Positions 23,774-36,235 of a DNA stretch of 64,000 bases are shown in pieces. The stretch is from Scolanthus callimorphus. Its lineage: Eukaryota; Cnidaria; Anthozoa; Actiniaria; Edwardsiidae. The translations under genes were made by a program, and so were the position numbers. The notes beneath the pieces were generated by a model, which was not told the DNA's origin, ran no database searches, and was given only the letters and a program-made list of their open reading frames with translations. Numbering within the stretch: position 1 is the first letter of the stretch; each line of letters starts with the position of its first letter. The stretch covers positions 27,300,204-27,364,203 of the forward strand of contig CM066919.1 of the NCBI GenBank assembly GCA_033964015.1. The letters are read 5' to 3'.

Positions 23774-26700
23774 TCATGCATTTTCTGGTTTGCTTGTTTC
23801 GTGAAGCATAAGTTCATTCTCCCCGCTCTCTCTCGTCCTGTTTTCTTCATCATGATCTTTCCTGCGCATGCGCCCACAGCATGGTATCCTATTATCCTCC
23901 TTGGACGCTTCAGCCTCCTCGATTGTCTGATGCATTTTGGAATGGAGCGTTTCCGGAATCCACAGGTGACCACACCAGCAATTAGCGCAATAGTTCCAAA
24001 TATTAGCATTGGGGCTGTGATGCCGATGCCAGGAAGGCGACCCTGGTAAAGGAAAACTATGACGTGGTGAACTACATGGCAACAGGGAGAGGTGGACCGG
24101 AGGAGAAACAGGAGGGACAGGAGGTCGCCTTGAATGACAGGAAAAGTTTAACTCACCATCATGGCGACGTACGGAACTGTGATCACAAAACACCGACCAA
24201 CTGTATCACCCGCGCCTTGGCTGTGTTTCTAGACGTAAGACAGGACTGTGTGAGTTTATACTTACTAACCCTTCCTCTTCTGCAAATACAAATATATTTT
24301 ACCTGATGACGGTAGGGAAGAGCTCTGACGTAATCATGTAAATATCCGTCCACATACTGAACGAGATTCCAACAGCCGCAAGAAATATCCCAGCACGCAC
24401 CATGGTCAGATCTGGGGAAAGAGATTTGCCGTCAGGAAATCTTCAAAATAATGTCTCATTAACTAGAGGGCGGAATTCTCGTACCCAGATCTCGCGGCGG
24501 GGGGCTTACGAGAATACAAGGACTCACAAAAATCTGGGCAGACAGATATTCTATATAAGGCGTTAGATTAGTTATAAACTATTTCCACAGCCCACAGGCT
24601 ACCCAATACTGTACCACAGGGACGGATACCCAATCAAATGTCGAAATCACCAGTTTTAGCCTATTGAGATATTATTTGTAGTCAAGGGAACTTGAAATTG
24701 CTATATAAAACAAAAAATCCAGTAATTTGCTTCAAATAAGCTAGAAATTGGCTTGTTTACCAAAAACGTTGTCAGAAGATGCTCTTTGGCCAAAAAAGTG
24801 CTCTCTGACGAAAATAGTGCTCCCAAAGCCAAATTGCGCTAAAAAAGTGCCGAGCACAATCTGGAAAGGCCTACATAGTTATTGGTGTAGAGTGATAGCC
24901 ATAAAAATCAAGACGTCATCGCCATGTTACACTTTTGTGTCTGCACATCCAGTATTCTTGGGTTATATAGACAAAACATTGTATATTTTAGCTATATAAA
25001 CAGGATTAAGATAATGATAAAAATATATACACCTAATTCAATAAGGTTGCTTTGGGCTTTGGTCGTTGAAGCGCGGAATACAATGCAATACTTTGCTTAA
25101 GTGACCAAACAATAGGTTTCAAAGACCAAAGACCAATTCCCGAAAAGCAACCTTTGTCATTTGGTGTATACCGCTATCTGATCACGATCTGAACTTACGT
25201 TGCGGATGATTAGTACAGAAAGGCACAGGAGCCCCGTGACAACCATGACACCGCAATGAGGTATACGACGGCCAAACCTTCATGGTACAAGAAACGCATG
25301 ATAAACAAATCGGCAAATAGAGAATTTTCCTCGTTGCCATGCCAACATCAGATCATTTGACTGATTTGCCGATCATCGTTTATTTTGACTCCGTCGGTTG
25401 GGAGAATATTAATATAAATAAATATTGTCCAATTGTATCTTTGCAACCAAATCAGTAAGTGATCTACGTTTTGTGGTAAAAAAGCTTAGTGTAAGCACCC
25501 AGCACACAATGCCTAAAAGAGGCGAAATCCAATGCGAAATCAGTGGGAAAACACGACTGTTTAAAAGTAGTTTTCGTTAAGAACGTTCGCTAAAAATTGT
25601 CGACGAACTGAAGTTTTAAAATGCGCTCTATAGCCGTTCTACCTTTGTAGTAAAATCCAGATGATAGGTTGCTGTGCCGTGGCGACAAGTTGGACGATAG
25701 TAAAATTCAAGTACAGACTTCCAGACAAATTCGTGATATACAGCATCATCGCGTTGCTAAGAAACGAAACTGCAAACCTTAAAGATAGAAAACAATGCTG
25801 AGCACATAAACATGGATATTTTTACAAGGTCACTGCACTAAGGGACGGACCATTAGAAAAGTGATGGGAGGGGGGAGCAAAGCAAAAAAACATGCAAGGT
25901 CAAATAGGAGGACAACAAATTCGAGCAGGCTAAAAACAAGAACACCTGCAGAGTCATAAATGGCTGAAAAAAATTCCTGCAGAGCTGGGACACCCCCAAA
26001 AATTCGAGCGAGTCAGAAAAGTCCCCCCCCCCATCACTTTTCTAATGGTCGGTCCCTAAGGCCCATCGCAAACGCCGAACTTCACTCGAACTTCCGCTTC
26101 ATTAGAACAATAAATGATCTCCCTGATGATAATAATAACATGTTAAAATATAACTGTACCAGTTATATCCAACAAGAAAAGACCATTTTCGAAGTTTCGG
26201 TGTCCGGACAAGATCCAATAACGTGTGCCTCGTCCGATTTTGCTCCCTACGTATTTGGTCCTTCCGCACATTCTGTACCAAGTCCCTAAGTTGTTGTTCA
26301 TCGAGTGGTTTGTTCTCTTTCCCTCCGAAGCGCATCAAAATCGCTTGGGCTTCCTCCAGACGGTTGTGAGCAATCAGCCAACGGGGAGACTCTGGAAATA
26401 TCCTGAAAATGAACAAAGTGGAATGAACTCATTTCTTGATTGACCAGCTAGTCACTGCTAGTGACAGCTAGTCACTGTTTATCAACATTACCATTCTAAT
26501 GCTAATGTTCTTTAAACCAATCGATCTATTGGACGATATTAATCGACTAATGGTTATAACAATGGATGACGTCCGCGTGAACAGCGCTGTTGACTTGACG
26601 TATAATGAATTGTTGACATTACATGTATCATTTGCCGTTAAAGTACTAGTCCAGTCCCTGAATTCTCCATTGAGGCTCCGTTGTTGCCTGTGGTCGCCGA

Positions 26701-29564
26701 AACGAGAGTCCAGAAACCTTTGAATGCGCATGCGCTAGATCTGACCAAGAACTTGGTTTTTTTGGTAGTGCGCATGATCCAAATACCGCTGTCATAGATT
26801 GATTATTGGCATCATGAATTTTGTCATTCAAGATAGGACGCCATTTTGGCCTTTCCCGCGAAATTCAACAAACAATCTACAGCGATATTTGGCATGGATC
26901 ATGCGCACTAACGAAAAACCCAAGTTCTTGATCAGATCTAGATCATTCTCGTACCCAGTGCTCCCCAGCTCGTCTGCTCGCAGGGGATGCTCTGGGGACA
27001 TCCATTTGAGGGCCATCGCTTATTGGTTGATTTTGAGCGTTGGAGCGTTGGAGCGCTGAAAGGTCTTTCTCTCAGCGGCTCTGTATTAAATCTCGCGCAT
27101 GCGTCAGTGGCTGTCACCAGAGCCTCCCCCGCGAGGTGACGAGCCGGGGAGCTCTGGGTTCGAGAATGAGCGACCACAGGCAACAACGGAGCCACGATGG
27201 AGAGTTTAGGGACTGGACTATTAAAGTACAGGATGGCACCGCTTGACGTACCTATACAACGCGGTGGCTAGTACACCGGGTGCCATGGTAACCAGAATAA
27301 GTGTCCGCCAATCGCGAATGAGATATGCGAGCGTGACAAAAAGAAAGTACCCCGCTGACCAGTACAACCAGTTGATATTTCCAGCCATTGTCCGGATTTT
27401 CGGGCCTACTATTTCCATTATAAAAATGTACTGGGACAACTGGAAACCGGACAGGCCAAACCCGACGACGAACCATAGGAAGGCAAAGAATGATAGACAA
27501 TCCACAAACGAGGAGACAAAACCCGGTAACGCCTGAAACAACAACATACATCACTAGTAAGTTAACTAGTAAGTCACTAGTAAGTACGAGTTTGCATCGC
27601 CAGAATTATCTTTAGTGTCGTGACGGATCTCCAAGGATGATCGAAAACTGCGCAAGGAAAGGAAGGTGAAAAAGTAATGAAGGAAAAGAAGCATGGTTTA
27701 ATTATTTTTCCTTTCCCATAAAAGCCCGCTAACGAGGATGGTCATCGCCACTAGCGTACCCCAGAGGCGGATCCCTAGCATAACAACATAGTCTGTCATA
27801 CTAATGGGTGTGGAACAAATGGGACAGAATGGAAATCAAGATGGTACGCAGGGGCGGATTTAGGAAAAAAAATTGACTTAGCGCACTAACATTTATAACA
27901 CTATAAATGATAAAAAAAAATCTCTCTGAAATCTGGCTGTAGCGTTTGCTACAGTTGAAATAGGCTAAATCCGCCTTTGGGTAGTCAGCAGGCATTTTGT
28001 AAGTCATAATCTGCTCAACATTTTCACTTCAGCATATTTACTCGACTTGGATGAGAAAAAGAAGAAGGAAAAAACAGGACCATACATCCAGACAAAGAGC
28101 TGAAGCGTCGTATGGCGACCGTACGGTTCTTACGCCCACGCCAGAGATTTCGGCTCTGACAGTCGCTATCCTGGTGTTGAATTGCTCAGTAGCTAGATAC
28201 CAATGGGTGAGAGTACGCCCGGCCACCAGACCATAAAGGACGCCCCTTGTACCGTTAGTGAACAATCAACTAATTACTATGCATCACTAACGTATTTATA
28301 GGTCCGATGAGTGTGTAAGAGCTCCATGTGGGACAGGTTGTAGATTCTTTATGTTATTTCTTATATATTGTTTATCGGTACTGCAGACAACAGTTGCCGC
28401 TTCACATGTTTTATTTTAATCATAATCCAATATACGTATTATATACACGAGAATGAGTTTCTTTTGTATATTTCCGTTTGCGCATGCGCACACACGTCAT
28501 CTCGTCTGATTCTATTTTCCTTGAACAGACGATCATTAATCCCCAGAGAGCTCTTCTAAGGATGTCTAGTGTTGTACTCTCAGCTTCTTTTTTAATGTTT
28601 TTCTCTCTCCATTTATTGAAATGGGTTTCCATTGCCATTCAGGTGGTGTTTGATAAGTGACGGAGCTGATCATTCGCGCATTTCCGTTATGTACTCGGAT
28701 AAACATAACATTTTGAATGTAGTTCGCGTGCGCATGCCACTAATGAAAACCAAACCCTAACCCCGCGCTTTGTTCGCAAACAAGTTAGTGTAAGTCCTGC
28801 CCCATGCGGGGCTGACTGACATACCATGATAAATAGGAACATGAATGTACAAGGCTTCCTCCCATACATATCAGACACGTAACCCGAGAGAAGCGCACCA
28901 AAGATCATGCCGACCAACATGGAAGACTGGATAGCTGCATTCAAGTGCGCCTTGTCGCAAACCAGACCCCACTGCAAAACACAAGGTTCACAGATTTTAT
29001 CTGGAATGGCTTGTACGACACAGTTCAGTATTTCTGAGTATTCACCCGCGACAGGGATGGAGAATATTCCTCAGCATTAACAGATTAAGTACGGTTTAAA
29101 TAAATGAACAGTTTAAATAAATGAACAGGAAAAAGGAGCGTGATATCTCTAAATCCTTAGAACTTTGAAACAAAAAGCTCAATATCCGGGGACCACGATA
29201 TATAGCTCGTGGCCCGCGCGCCGTACCTTGATGGGCACTTTTTAAAATGCAAAAACTCGCTACAAGGCCAGCACATATATATTACCTCGGACACAGTACT
29301 TGTGAATGGTCCATCGAACTCGTACACGGTACAGTTAGCACAGCACTGGTTCGGTGGGCACGTGGTGTTAGCCGTGGCGCAGTGGAAGTTCGGCGTTCCC
29401 ATGGCAAACAGCAGTATTCCCCATGGGAAACACATGAGAAGAATCAGCAGACAGAACGTGAAGTAGAGCACCTTCTGGTATCGACCGAACGAGTTGATAA
29501 TCGTGAAAATATCATCGAATTCAGTTACTCTTTCCTGTCCCCTTCGTGTGTTGTCTTGGTCCAT
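23774..29564 (-). CDS. SLC22-type organic ion transporter (MFS), frame broken in three 3' places
   Basis: Nine exons: 29564-29286, 28971-28825, 27532-27252, 26402-26160, 25777-25643, 25277-25199, 24411-24303, 24228-24157, 24042-23774; about 538 aa if the breaks are bridged, the usual SLC22 size. Exon 1 gives FDDIFTIINSFGRYQKVLYF, TM1, then a Cys-rich extracellular loop with an N-glycosylation site (NTT). Exon 2 has the MFS loop GYVSDMYGRKP, exon 4 FPESPRWLIAHNRLEEAQ, exon 6 GRR, exon 7 TSELFPTVIR, exon 9 IPETLHSKMHQTIEEAEA. These are plasma-membrane transporters of organic cations, anions or zwitterions; the substrate is unknown here. Exons 1-6 are intact. Three one-base deficits break frame: at the exon 6/7 join (about 24411), in exon 8 (about 24219) and in exon 9 (about 23965). 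Either sequence errors or early decay. Confidence 0.85.
25838..26060. mobile_element. 223-bp MITE in SLC22 intron 4
   Basis: CTAAGGGACGGACCATTAG at the left and CTAATGGTCGGTCCCTAAG at the right are near-perfect inverted ends, and similarity continues through AAAAGTGATGGG. No coding capacity. Confidence 0.75.
26648..27219. mobile_element. 572-bp foldback element in SLC22 intron 3
   Basis: AGTCCAGTCCCT at the left is matched inverted by the right end, with long imperfect arms (GGCTCCGTTGTTGCCTGTGG against CCACAGGCAACAACGGAGCC). A second inverted pair inside (around 26725-26775 and 26890-26945) carries GATCATGCGCACTA and CAAGTTCTTG. Confidence 0.7.
27851..27976. repeat. small MITE with GCGGATTTAGG ends
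   Basis: GGCGGATTTAGG is matched by CTAAATCCGCC. Related GGATTTAGG(G)AAAAAA and CTGACTGTAGC wording recurs at 34420-34545 and near 10497, so it is a family. It lies in SLC22 intron 2. Confidence 0.5.
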
Positions 29565-29960
29565 TCTTGCGCTACAATGGAAAAGAATTATGGTTCACGC
29601 ATGATAATAGTACACCAAGACAGACGAGCAGCGTCGACTCAGAGTGGCGGATCTCGGGTCTGTCGGGTGCTGAAAGGAGTGAATAGTCACCCCCATGTTT
29701 AGGTCAAATTTTCTCATTTATCCTAAGAAATAATCCCCCATTAGGGCTGGTTTAAGGTGGGGTTAACCCTAAAATTGGTTTAGAATTGTTGTTGAAGAAG
29801 TCAGACTTGGTGAAAATAGAAGCATTTAATATCAAAACAAAATGATATAGTTTTCAAGTAATCTAATTACATAGTTACCATGGTAACGCAAAATCTATTC
29901 AGATTCAACTGTTTCTCTTAATCTAAATATATCAGTCCAAATAGAAGATATTGACTTCAA

Positions 29961-30168
29961 ACTGTCTATCATGTCAAAGGCACTGTCTATCATGTCAAAG
30001 GCACTGTCTATCATGTCAAAGGCACTGTCTATCATGTCAAAGGCACTGTCTATCACGTCAAAGGCACTGTCTATCATGTCAAAGGCACTGTCTATCACGT
30101 CAAAGGCACTGTCTATCATGTCAAAGGCACTGTCTATCACGTCAAAGGCACTGTCTACCATGTCAAAG
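29961..30168. repeat. 21-bp minisatellite, about 10 copies (locus A)
   Basis: Unit ACTGTCTATCATGTCAAAGGC. Copies alternate between CATGTC and CACGTC at one position. Being 21 bp it keeps several frames open, so called peptides such as MSKALSI repeats are artefacts. The same unit occurs at 39069-39360. Confidence 0.95.
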
Positions 30169-30234
30169 TTCCTCAAAATCCTTCACTCATTGCACAGAAG
30201 TCAACAAGAGTAATGTCTTCTGAAATGCGCAAGG

Positions 30235-30440
30235 CAAGTGTAAATTATAGCGATGCAAGCGCAAGCCTGAAATCAACATTAATGAGTTTGTTCGCTTGCG
30301 CTTGCGTTTACATGATTCACACTTGACGCAAGCGCAAGGAAACGCAACGTATCGATTTCCTTTCGCTTGCGTCTGCGCTTGCGTCTGCGCTTGCGTTCTA
30401 GCGTAAACCACATAAGGGAAATGAATGAGTTGCGCTTGCA
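30235..30440. repeat. cluster of GCAAGCGCAAGC motifs in both orientations
   Basis: GCAAGCGCAAG and its complement CTTGCGCTTGC recur about ten times on either strand over 200 bp, making many short hairpins. Probably the remains of a MITE. Confidence 0.55.
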
Positions 30441-30854
30441 TTCGTATGTATTCTGACAGCCCTTTGTTTCCTCACGCCCACAAAACCTTTGTAACATTGA
30501 CTCAGCCAGCCGCCCATGAATTCAAGATATCATTCGCGTCTAGTATCACTCACAGCCTATCACCGCCAAAAGGTTTCGACTGAAGAATTCATGCAACTCT
30601 TGCCTCCCCCAACCAATGGCATTATCAATCGCCAGATCGCTAATAATAATCTATATATTAATACCGTAAGGAAAATCGTGTCGACACTCACTCCGCTCAT
30701 CCCTGAAGCTGTGCCGCCAAAAGAAGTTCGCAAACCCGAAGGGAAGGTGGAAATCTGGACCATGAGCGTGTTTTTGTTGGAAAAGATTCACCTCGGGCTA
30801 AGTTCTAATTCAAGCGATTTCTTAAGCGAGGGACAAAGCCGCCATCGCCGCCTT

Positions 30855-30965
30855 GTAATAATAATAATAATGAAATAATTAGCAGTACATCCACTAAAAA
30901 GTGGCTCTTCGCCTGCTAATATATAAATAAAAACACTAAAGGATAATAATAATAATAACTATCTT
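30855..30965. repeat. AAT microsatellite patches
   Basis: (TAA)n runs at 30856-30874 and about 30943-30957. On the minus strand they lie just past the retrotransposon fragment, so they may be its tail. Confidence 0.5.
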
Positions 30966-31066
30966 TATTATAAAAATAGATAAAAATAAACTATAAATAT
31001 ATATATATAATTCTACGGGACAGCAATATACACTAGCGCATAAAATATATTTGAGTTAAAAAGATA

Positions 31067-31380
31067 TCATACTTTGACGTGTGCGTTATTTTTCTTAATT
31101 AGGTGTTTCTTAAAGACCCTGGTGAACATAGGATAGGTGTTTATTGTTCTTATGTCCGCTGGCAGGTTATTAAAAATATTTGCTGCCTGATCTTGGAAGG
31201 TCCCGATTTCGCGTTTCAATTCTCAATTCTCTCACGAGAGAGTGCATTGATAGGCACGCTCCTCTCAGGCGGGTCAAAATTACACGTCCCCCAGCACCCT
31301 GGTTACATGATCCTGACATCCGCGAACTTCAATCTAAGCGGAATGATCTTCGTAGGAGCGCACCTCGCTAGCCTCGCATA
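31067..31380 (-). mobile_element. degraded non-LTR retrotransposon fragment (reverse transcriptase C-terminus)
   Basis: Minus strand reads TFQDQAANIFNNLPADIR, then TRVFKKHLI and a stop at 31067. The AxxIFNNLPxDIR...FKKxL pattern is characteristic of the end of LINE-type reverse transcriptase ORFs. Upstream (31220-31380) the frame is broken by stops and shifts, so it is a dead fragment. Confidence 0.5.
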
Positions 31381-32056
31381 GTACGAAAGCCGAGAAGGGA
31401 CATTGGATTTCAGTGTTCTTAAATACATTTCGTTGTTCTTAAAATACACTTCAGAGTTCTTATTTCGTTGTTCTTAAATTGACTTCAGAGTTCTTAAATT
31501 TCGTTGTTCTTAAAATGAACTTCAGTGTTGTTAATTTCAGTGTTCTTAAATTAGGGGGGAGGGGGTCCGTTTCGTCTTCACTCCTTAGAAGATTGATACG
31601 GCCAGTATTCTGGAGAATATTGTGGTCTGGGTATCACAATAAGATCCTTGTTCTAAAATATAACTGTTCTGATGCTCTCTGGATCCGCCACTGTAATATA
31701 TACCGATTTGGATCAATTGTTGATTAACATGTAGCTCTTCTAATTTCGGATTTAGTAATGCCACTTTGTTTAGTAGTAACGCTCATAATAGACTAGATAG
31801 AAGAGGAAGAGCTACATGTAATTCAATGACAATTTATCCATATCGGTATATAGCCGCCCGCCAGCTTTCGGCTCGTTCGTTCGATTGTAACATGGCCGTC
31901 GTATGATTACAGTGATCATTGATATCGGAACCCCATCGGAGCATTGTGGAATTACAGTGGCGGATCCAGAGAGGGTTCCAAGGGTTGAGCATCAGAACAG
32001 TTTTTTTAGAACAGGATCTTATTGTGATACCCAGACCACAATATTCTCCAGAATAC

Positions 32057-32602
32057 TCATGGCGGCACAGGCTTACCATTCTGGGGGAGTGTGACTTCGA
32101 GTCACGCTCTCCTGGTTGAGTTTGTAATGTGACTCCCTCGGTGGTTAGGTGATCAACGATCGGCTCACAAGTTAATAGTAAAAAGCATCTCGTAATCTTC
32201 TCCTGAAACACAAAATGTCCTATAATAAAGGTTAGAGTAAACAATAATTGTCTTGTGTTTGTCCTCATATCGAAATCAGCGAGAAATATAAAGGTTCTGG
32301 GGTATTTTGAGAGCTCTCCTCTCTCCCCTCGCTACCCACCCCTAAACAACGCGCTCAAAGTACCCCAGAACCTTTATATTTCTCGCTGATTTCGATATGA
32401 GGACAAACACAAGACAATTATCGTTTACTCTAACCTTTATTATAGGACATTTTGTGTTTCAGGAGAAGATTACAAGATGCGTTGTACTCTCAACTTGTGA
32501 GCCGATCGTTGATCACCTAACCACCGAGGGAGTCGACAAACTAAACCAGGAGAGCGTGACCCGAAGTCACACTCCCCCAGAATGGTAAGCCTGTGATGGC
32601 GG
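32057..32602. repeat. 546-bp near-perfect palindrome inside the foldback element
   Basis: Arms of about 250 bp (for example CTCATATCGAAATCAGCGAG against CTCGCTGATTTCGATATGAG) around a spacer of about 45 bp rich in CTCC. Divergence between arms is only a few percent by eye. Confidence 0.85.
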
Positions 32603-32985
32603 TATCAGTCTTCGAAGGAGTGAAGAAGAAACGGAACCCCCCTTAGTAAAATCCTGGATCCACCACTTGGAAATCATTTTAAGAACTCGAAAATTTAAGA
32701 TCTCTGAAGTTTATAAGGACGCGAAAGCTGAGATTTGGCAAAATAAAAATTATATATGAACATACTATAAGAACATAGCTCAGGCTGTAAGCTTGATGGA
32801 CGGAACACCGAAATTTAAGAACTCTGAAGTCAATTTAAGAACAACGAAATTTAAGAACTCTGAAGTCAATTTAAGAACAACGAAATAAGAACTCTGAAGT
32901 CAATTTAAGAACAACGAAATTTAAGAACTCTGAAGTCAATTTAAGAACAACGAAATAAGAACTCTGAAGTCAATAGACCTTTCCG

Positions 32986-33380
32986 AAGTTTTTCTTATTT
33001 CCACAGGAGGCCACCGAGAAAAAATCCCTCAACATAGCTGGAAAGAGCAGCCCAAATTAGTAAAATTGGGAAGTTTCAGAGGAAAATCTTCTGAAATAAC
33101 GAAGAAATAGCCTGGTAAATTTCTCGAATTTTGTGTACGTTCGTATAGGATTTGCGACCAAGCCTTCAAAGTTTGCATCATCGGTATGCAAGATTTCTCG
33201 TTTGCCGAACGAATCGGTATTAAAATCGCGAACTTTACCTTGCCATTTCTTCATTATTTCAAAAGGTTTTCCTCTCAAACTTTCGCATTTTACTAATTTC
33301 AGGCTGCTCTATCCAGCTATAGTGATGGATTGTTTCTCCGTTGCTTCCTGTGGAATAAGAAAAACTTCGGAAAGGTCTAT
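32986..33380. mobile_element. MITE nested in the foldback element
   Basis: Left AGACCTTTCCGAAGTTTTTC and right GAAAAACTTCGGAAAGGTCT are perfect inverted ends, and similarity continues into TTATT(T)CCACAGGA. It interrupts the tandem GTCAATTTAAGAACAACG units of the host element, so it inserted later. Confidence 0.8.
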
Positions 33381-33607
33381 TTAAGAACAACGAAATTTAA
33401 GAACTCTGAAGTCAATTTAAGAACAACGAAATAAGAACTCTGAAGTGTATTTTAAGAACAACGAAATGTATTTAAGAACACTGAAATCCAATGTCCCTTC
33501 TCGGCTTTCGTACGCATAGAGGGCCCGACACTCTACTTCTCAGAAGCCAACATTGCGATAATATCATATTGTCAATCGGCCCGACACTCGTCAGATCAGT
33601 ACTTTAA

Positions 33608-34300
33608 AGGCTGGTTTCCATATAGTCGTATCAGTCGTACGAGTCGTATCGGTCGTATGAAACAGGCCTCCAGCAGAGACAGGACAACTCGTGCGACCCT
33701 TGCGTTTCTTGGTTCCCATATGGTCGTATCAGTCGCTTGGCAGCATGTGATTTTGCACCAAAATGGCGGTTACCAACAGAAGCGCGAGTCTTCAAGGCCT
33801 CTACAGTCCCGTTTTTTTATGCAGAAAAGGCAAGAGAGTCAAATTTTGGCTCGCGCAATCACTTCGCTTCACTAGAATCTTGAAGTGTGTATTTTTTCTA
33901 GTTTCACCCCCGTTTCGTCGGTTTTTACTGCTAATAATTTAAATTTCTTTATAAAAATCGCGAGGCCGTTTTCTCAGACTTTCATATCTTTGCTGGCTAG
34001 TATAGAATGATGATTTTTAGAGTAAAGCAAGGCTTTTTGTGATCGAATTGAGTATGCGCCGCCGTGTTTTTCGGTCGTACGAGTCGGATGCGATGGTTTC
34101 CATTAACTGCTGTCGTATCACGCCCACTTCCGGTCGTATGAGTCGTAGAGATAGAATTTTTCTCAGACGACCGTCAAACGACCCGTCGTATCTCATCGAC
34201 AGCATCGAGTGTTTCCATATAGTCGTACGGGTCGCGTGAAATTTTTCACAGACGACTGATACGACTCGTACGACTGATACGACTATATGGAAACCAGCCT
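33608..34300. mobile_element. 693-bp PIF/Harbinger-type element with 43-bp perfect TIRs
   Basis: AGGCTGGTTTCCATATAGTC begins a terminal repeat that recurs perfectly inverted at the right end for 43 bp. It is flanked by TAA on both sides (33605-33607, 34301-34303), the three-base target copy typical of PIF/Harbinger. The subtermini hold many GTCGTA(C/T)GAGTCGTA units on both strands. Non-coding. Confidence 0.8.
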
Positions 34301-34417
34301 TAAAAAGTACTTCTCAGAAGCCAATATAATGTCAAATCCAAATCACAGGTTCCGCGAGTTTCCGTTTCGTCTCTAAAATCAAACCTTTGATTGCTAGCTG
34401 GCCTGAGTGGGTCACAA

Positions 34418-34545
34418 TTCAGGGACGGATTTAGGGAAAAAATCTGACTGTAGCGCAGTAGTGATTTGTGACAGTAAATGACAAACAAAGATGAAATATC
34501 CCTGAGAAATCTGACTGTAGCATTTCGCCCCTGCAATTCGTAGTC
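34418..34545. repeat. MITE-like repeat with CTGACTGTAGC duplications
   Basis: GACGGATTTAGGGAAAAAAT then two copies of AATCTGACTGTAGC about 75 bp apart; related to 27851-27976. Confidence 0.4.
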
Positions 34546-34984
34546 TTTATTGTTCAAAGCCTATTTTATGTTCAGTTATGTGCCAGAATTGTAAACGGGC
34601 TTGAAAAGTTAAAATAACGATATATCATCAGACGGAGTGAAGAACACCCCGCAGTGTTTGAGCGTGTCGAGGTCAATGCTCATGAATGCTTGCATTTGCA
34701 TGGATATAGTATAGTTTGTTTCTAAATTGGACAATTCACAAACAAGGACTCAAGGTCGCGTCGTTGTTGTGTTAACAAACGTACCTGGGTGTTTTTCTGG
34801 CGCTTTATGGTGTCTTCATCCGAATAGAGTGTAGGATAGACATTTAGGGATCACTTTACTAGGATCACTTGTGTGACGAAGCGCAAATCGCGAGATATTT
34901 GAGACGTATTCATAAGAGGCAGATTTCATCATGTCATGCGCCGACGCATACGAAGGCAGGCCCAACGTCTCAAACTGATCATTT

Positions 34985-36005
34985 CTAAAAAAATAGGGCT
35001 AAATATAGGGCATTTTTCCAAAATATATAGGGCCAATATAGGGCATCTAGAGAAAATATAGGGCAAAAATAGGGATGTAGGACATTGGTAAAACTTTATA
35101 TTCTCTACACAATCTATGCAAAGACTTTAGTTACGGTGGCCGATATGATATGGACAAGGTATAATCATATAAATATAAAGCACGCAAACTTAATAGTATA
35201 AACACAAACTATAATTCGAATGCAAACTTAGTAATTCGAATGCAAACTTAGTAATTCGAATGCAAACTTAGTAATTCGAATGCAAACTTAGTATTTCGAA
35301 TGCAAACTTAGTAATTCGAATGCAAACTTGAAATTACTAAAGTTTGAGTTCGAATTGCTAAGTTTGCGTTAAAATTATTAAGTTTGCGTTCAAATTGCTA
35401 AGTTTGCGTTCACATTACTAAGTTTGCGTTCACATTACTAAGTTTGCGTTTGAATTACTAAGTTTGCATTGAAATTACTAAGTTTGCATTGAAATTACTA
35501 AGTTTTGCGTTCGAATTGCTAAGTTTGAGTTCGAATTGCTAAGTTTGCGTTCGAATTGCTTAGTTTGCGCTCAAATTATAATTTGCGTCCAAATTACTAA
35601 GTTTGTGTTCATATTATTAAGTTTGCGTGTGCTTTATATTTAATATGATGATACTTTGTCCATGTCGGCCACCGTATTCAGCACATCGATGTTGTATGAC
35701 AATAACGATGCAGGGCCCGACATCAACTTTTTTTCAAGAGGTGCCATTGGTGCCTAAATAAAAGTTATTGTTGCCAAATAGTGAAGTTTGGTCGCCATAA
35801 TAGAAATCTAGTTGCCATCTAAAAATTAGAGTCCAGCTTGTGAAATTACCGCATGTAGATAACTTTGAGGTGCAAATCGCATTGCCAAAATTCCACTTTC
35901 AATCTTTTTCAAGAAATGGTTCACGTTTTTGTGCAAAATATCCAAAATATAGGACAATATAGGGAAATATAGGAGAATCTAAAAAAATATAGGAAATATA
36001 GGGCC
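34985..36005. repeat. composite repeat: ATAGGG-rich flanks around inverted minisatellite arrays
   Basis: Flanks (34985-35070 and 35935-36005) are runs of (A)TATAGGGC / ATATAGGAAA. Between them, 35130-35690 is a large palindrome with ends GGTGGCCGATATGATATGGA / TCCATGTCGGCCACC, whose arms are arrays of a 20-bp unit. Confidence 0.65.
35203..35640. repeat. 20-bp minisatellite in two opposed arrays
   Basis: GTAATTCGAATGCAAACTTA is repeated about six times to 35335, then about 15 copies run in reverse complement (ACTAAGTTTGCGTTCGAATT and variants) to 35640. The reverse array is more diverged than the forward one. Confidence 0.9.
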
Positions 36006-36235
36006 GGTTGAAGGCCTGCGGGCCGAGCCTGTCAGGCTATGTACCCATTTCAGAGGGTCCTAATTTTTTCGCGTGTCTAGAGGAAGGGTCCCAAATTTTT
36101 TTCACTCCCTATTCCTCACTCCTACCAATTGCATTTTTCTACTTAATTTCAATACCTAATATACTCTTTCAGATCTCGCGCAACGAAGACACAACCCTCG
36201 CGCCGTTTATAAGAACAAGTGTATCTTGACGAGTA

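Larger units (their letters stand above)
31376..33520. mobile_element. 2.1-kb foldback element with at least 135-bp terminal inverted repeats
   Basis: TACGAAAGCCGAGAAGGGAC near the left end returns as its reverse complement just before 33520, and the arms stay identical for about 135 bp. The arms consist of tandem GTTCTTAAATTTC / GACTTCAGAGTTCTTA units; further copies fill 32690-32980. Inside are other inverted pairs, a large palindrome (32057-32602) and an inserted MITE (32986-33380). No transposase ORF seen. Confidence 0.8.

Noticed and set aside
28038..28265. 75-codon minus ORF in SLC22 intron 2
   Set aside because: It does not align to any SLC22 segment, and exons 2 and 3 join in phase without it.
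30516..30878. 120-codon plus ORF in the repeat nest
   Set aside because: No recognised domain, ends in an AAT microsatellite, and the opposite strand is just as open.
35203..35640. Possible CRISPR-like array
   Set aside because: Units are contiguous 20-bp repeats without unique spacers, in a eukaryotic genome, and reverse direction midway.
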